A stretch of DNA of 8,001 nucleotides from Pseudomonadota bacterium. GTDB taxonomy: Bacteria; Pseudomonadota; Alphaproteobacteria; Rhizobiales; Tepidamorphaceae. Shown here piece after piece: positions 6,764-8,001 of the stretch. Made by a program: the position numbers and the translations under genes. Each line of letters opens with the position of its first letter. The stretch's first letter is position 1. The DNA is taken from the NCBI GenBank assembly GCA_023435545.1, contig JAEYRQ010000477.1, positions 1-8,001 on the forward strand. The letters run 5' to 3'. The notes under the pieces were generated by a model. It did no database searches. It saw nothing but the letters and a program-made list of their open reading frames with translations, and had not been told where the DNA came from.

Positions 6764-7639
6764 ATGACTCCCCGCCGCGACGACATCGCCACACAGCTCG
6801 CCAATGTCGGCTACATCGCCGACAATGACCTCGCCATGGCGCTGGTGCTAATGGAGATGTTGAAGCGGCCGCTGCTGATCGAGGGCGAGGCAGGGGTCGG
6901 CAAGACCGAGGTCGCCAAGGCGGTCGCCGCGATCCACGGAACGAAGCTGATCCGCCTCCAGTGCTACGAGGGGCTCGACCAGTCGGCGGCGCTCTACGAG
7001 TGGAACTACCAGCGCCAGCTTCTCGCCATCCAGGCGCGGCAGGGCACCGCCGCCCACGAGATCGAGGAGGCGATCTTCTCGGAGGCCTACCTACTGGAGC
7101 GGCCGCTGCTGGCGGCGATCCGGCAGGAGGTAACGCCGGTCCTGCTGATCGACGAGATCGACCGGGCCGACGAGGAATTCGAGGCGTTTCTCCTGGAGTT
7201 GCTGTCGGACTTTCAGATTTCGATTCCGGAGCTCGGCACCGTCGCCGCGACGACGATCCCGATGGTCGTCCTCACGTCCAACGGAACGCGCGAACTGTCG
7301 GACGCACTGCGGCGACGCTGCCTCTACCACTATCTCGACTATCCCGACGTCGACCGCGAGGCGCGGATCATTCTCGCCCGCCTGCCGGACGCAGGCGCCG
7401 GGCTGGCGCTGCAGGTCGCGAACATGGTGGCGATGATCCGGAAAGAAGATCTCGCCAAGGTGCCGGGCGTCGCCGAGACGCTGGACTGGGCGGCGGCGCT
7501 GATCGGGCTCGGGGTGGCGGACCTGCACAACGACCCGGAAGCGGTGCATGCGACGCTTGCCTGCCTCCTGAAGACGCAGGAGGACCGGGCGCGCTTCGCC
7601 CCCGAACTCACTGCCAGGCTGATGGGGAAGGTCGCATGA
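6764..7639 (+). CDS. coxD: CoxD, MoxR-type AAA+ ATPase for CO dehydrogenase maturation
   Basis: This 291-residue AAA+ ATPase of the MoxR class is close in length to O. carboxidovorans CoxD. It shows Walker A GEAGVGKTE (residues 41-49), Walker B VLLIDEID with Asp130-Glu131, a sensor-1 region VVLTSNGTRELSDALRRRC that includes the arginine-finger area, and the conserved RLQCYEGLDQSAALYEWNYQ. In O. carboxidovorans, CoxD is required to introduce sulfur and copper into the CoxL active site, working as a chaperone on apo-enzyme. I chose the ATG at 6764 because MTPRRDDIATQLANVGYIADND aligns with the usual start. The in-frame ATG at 6725 would add 13 residues, and neither start has a good Shine-Dalgarno. 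The stop overlaps the coxE start (ATGA at 7636-7639), so the two are translationally coupled. It follows coxL after a structured gap. Confidence 0.9.
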   Translation: MTPRRDDIATQLANVGYIADNDLAMALVLMEMLKRPLLIEGEAGVGKTEVAKAVAAIHGTKLIRLQCYEGLDQSAALYEWNYQRQLLAIQARQGTAAHEIEEAIFSEAYLLERPLLAAIRQEVTPVLLIDEIDRADEEFEAFLLELLSDFQISIPELGTVAATTIPMVVLTSNGTRELSDALRRRCLYHYLDYPDVDREARIILARLPDAGAGLALQVANMVAMIRKEDLAKVPGVAETLDWAAALIGLGVADLHNDPEAVHATLACLLKTQEDRARFAPELTARLMGKVA

Positions 7640-7986
7640 CGTGCTGCGGATCGTCCCCTGCCCCCGACGAACTCGTCGAGGTTTCGGCGATGATCGGCCG
7701 CCGACTTGCCGGCTTCCTGAGGACGCTGCGCGACAATGCGTACAAGGTGGGGCTCGCCGAGGGCCGGGATGCAGCCGCAATCCTTCGCAGTGAAATCGCC
7801 CGGCGGCCGGGTCGCCTCCGGTCGGCCTTCAAGCATCTGTTCTGCGCACGGCGCGAGGACTGGGCGAATTTCGACGCGATCTTCGATGCGTACTGGCTGA
7901 ACCGGCGGGTGAAGCGGGTGGCGAAGGTCGCGGGCACCGCCCCCGGCCTCGGCCGCCCCTCGCTGAAATCGGTGATGGATAGTTAG
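7636..7986 (+). CDS. coxE: CoxE-like N-terminal part, ended early by an in-frame TAG
   Basis: The ATG at 7636 overlaps the coxD stop, the normal coxD-coxE arrangement. The 116-residue product shows RRLAGFLRTLRDNAYKVGLA near the start and then FDAIFDAYWLNRRVKRV, the helical N-terminal pattern of CoxE-type proteins. It ends with GRPSLKSVMDS and TAG at 7984-7986. CoxE proteins are normally about 400 residues and carry a C-terminal von Willebrand A domain (MIDAS metal site), which is wholly missing here. In frame after the TAG the sequence reads GGATA to the window edge, like the Gly/Ala-rich linker expected there. This suggests a nonsense mutation or a sequencing error rather than a natural end. 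CoxE acts with CoxD in maturing the CuSMoO2 centre. I am fairly sure of the family but not of the gene's integrity. Confidence 0.7.
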   Translation: MTCCGSSPAPDELVEVSAMIGRRLAGFLRTLRDNAYKVGLAEGRDAAAILRSEIARRPGRLRSAFKHLFCARREDWANFDAIFDAYWLNRRVKRVAKVAGTAPGLGRPSLKSVMDS

Positions 7987-8001
7987 GGCGGCGCCACGGC
8001 G

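Noticed and set aside
4692..6767. A 691-codon + strand frame within coxL
   Set aside because: It is out of frame with CoxL and its product is an Arg/Gly/His-rich string. CoxL in its own frame is full length with all active-site residues.
4078..6804. A 908-codon open frame on the minus strand opposite coxL
   Set aside because: It is the antisense mirror of coxL caused by high GC. Its product is a His/Arg/Asp-rich string without any recognisable domain, while the + strand encodes complete CoxL.

Overview
The window carries most of a form I (aerobic, Mo/Cu) carbon monoxide dehydrogenase cluster, in the order coxC-coxM-coxS-coxL-coxD-coxE on the + strand. It is flanked on the left by an IclR-type regulator and a divergent metallo-beta-lactamase-fold hydrolase. 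The very GC-rich DNA, the cox gene order known from Oligotropha carboxidovorans, and a palindrome of the CACCTCTCCCC/GGGGAGAGGTG type between coxL and coxD all suggest an alphaproteobacterium, probably of the Hyphomicrobiales. This assignment is inferred from sequence style and gene order only.

Layout. Bases 1-297 (-) hold the N-terminal 99 codons of an MBL-fold hydrolase that runs off the left edge. Bases 298-498 are a divergent control region with a clear promoter for the hydrolase gene (TTGACA-N16-TTTAAT) and a 17-bp palindrome just upstream of it that looks like an IclR-family operator. Bases 499-1290 (+) encode the IclR regulator. Bases 1377-2609 (+) encode a CoxC-like MHYT-LytTR membrane regulator. 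Bases 2610-2777 form the coxM leader, which contains LytTR-type direct repeats. Then come coxM (2778-3641, FAD subunit), coxS (3656-4156, 2x[2Fe-2S] subunit) and coxL (4153-6573, molybdenum/copper catalytic subunit with the form I signature AYRCSFR). A 190-bp gap with strong hairpins precedes coxD (6764-7639, MoxR-type AAA+ ATPase). It is followed by coxE (7636-7986), which stops after 116 codons although the family is normally several hundred residues long.

How the genes work together. CoxM, CoxS and CoxL form the (MSL)2 enzyme that oxidises CO to CO2 and passes electrons through two [2Fe-2S] clusters and FAD to the respiratory chain. CoxD, and normally CoxE, mature the CuSMoO2 active site. 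CoxC is the likely membrane sensor and transcription regulator. Its predicted DNA target, GTT-centred 9-mers with a 12-bp gap, is found directly in front of coxM. Nothing in the sequence ties the IclR/MBL pair to CO metabolism; it looks like an adjacent, separately regulated unit.

The points most worth checking are the LytTR repeats, the early stop in coxE, a hairpin that appears to bridge a distant Shine-Dalgarno and the coxC start, and the coxL-coxD palindrome. I saw no tRNA, rRNA, CRISPR array or insertion sequence.
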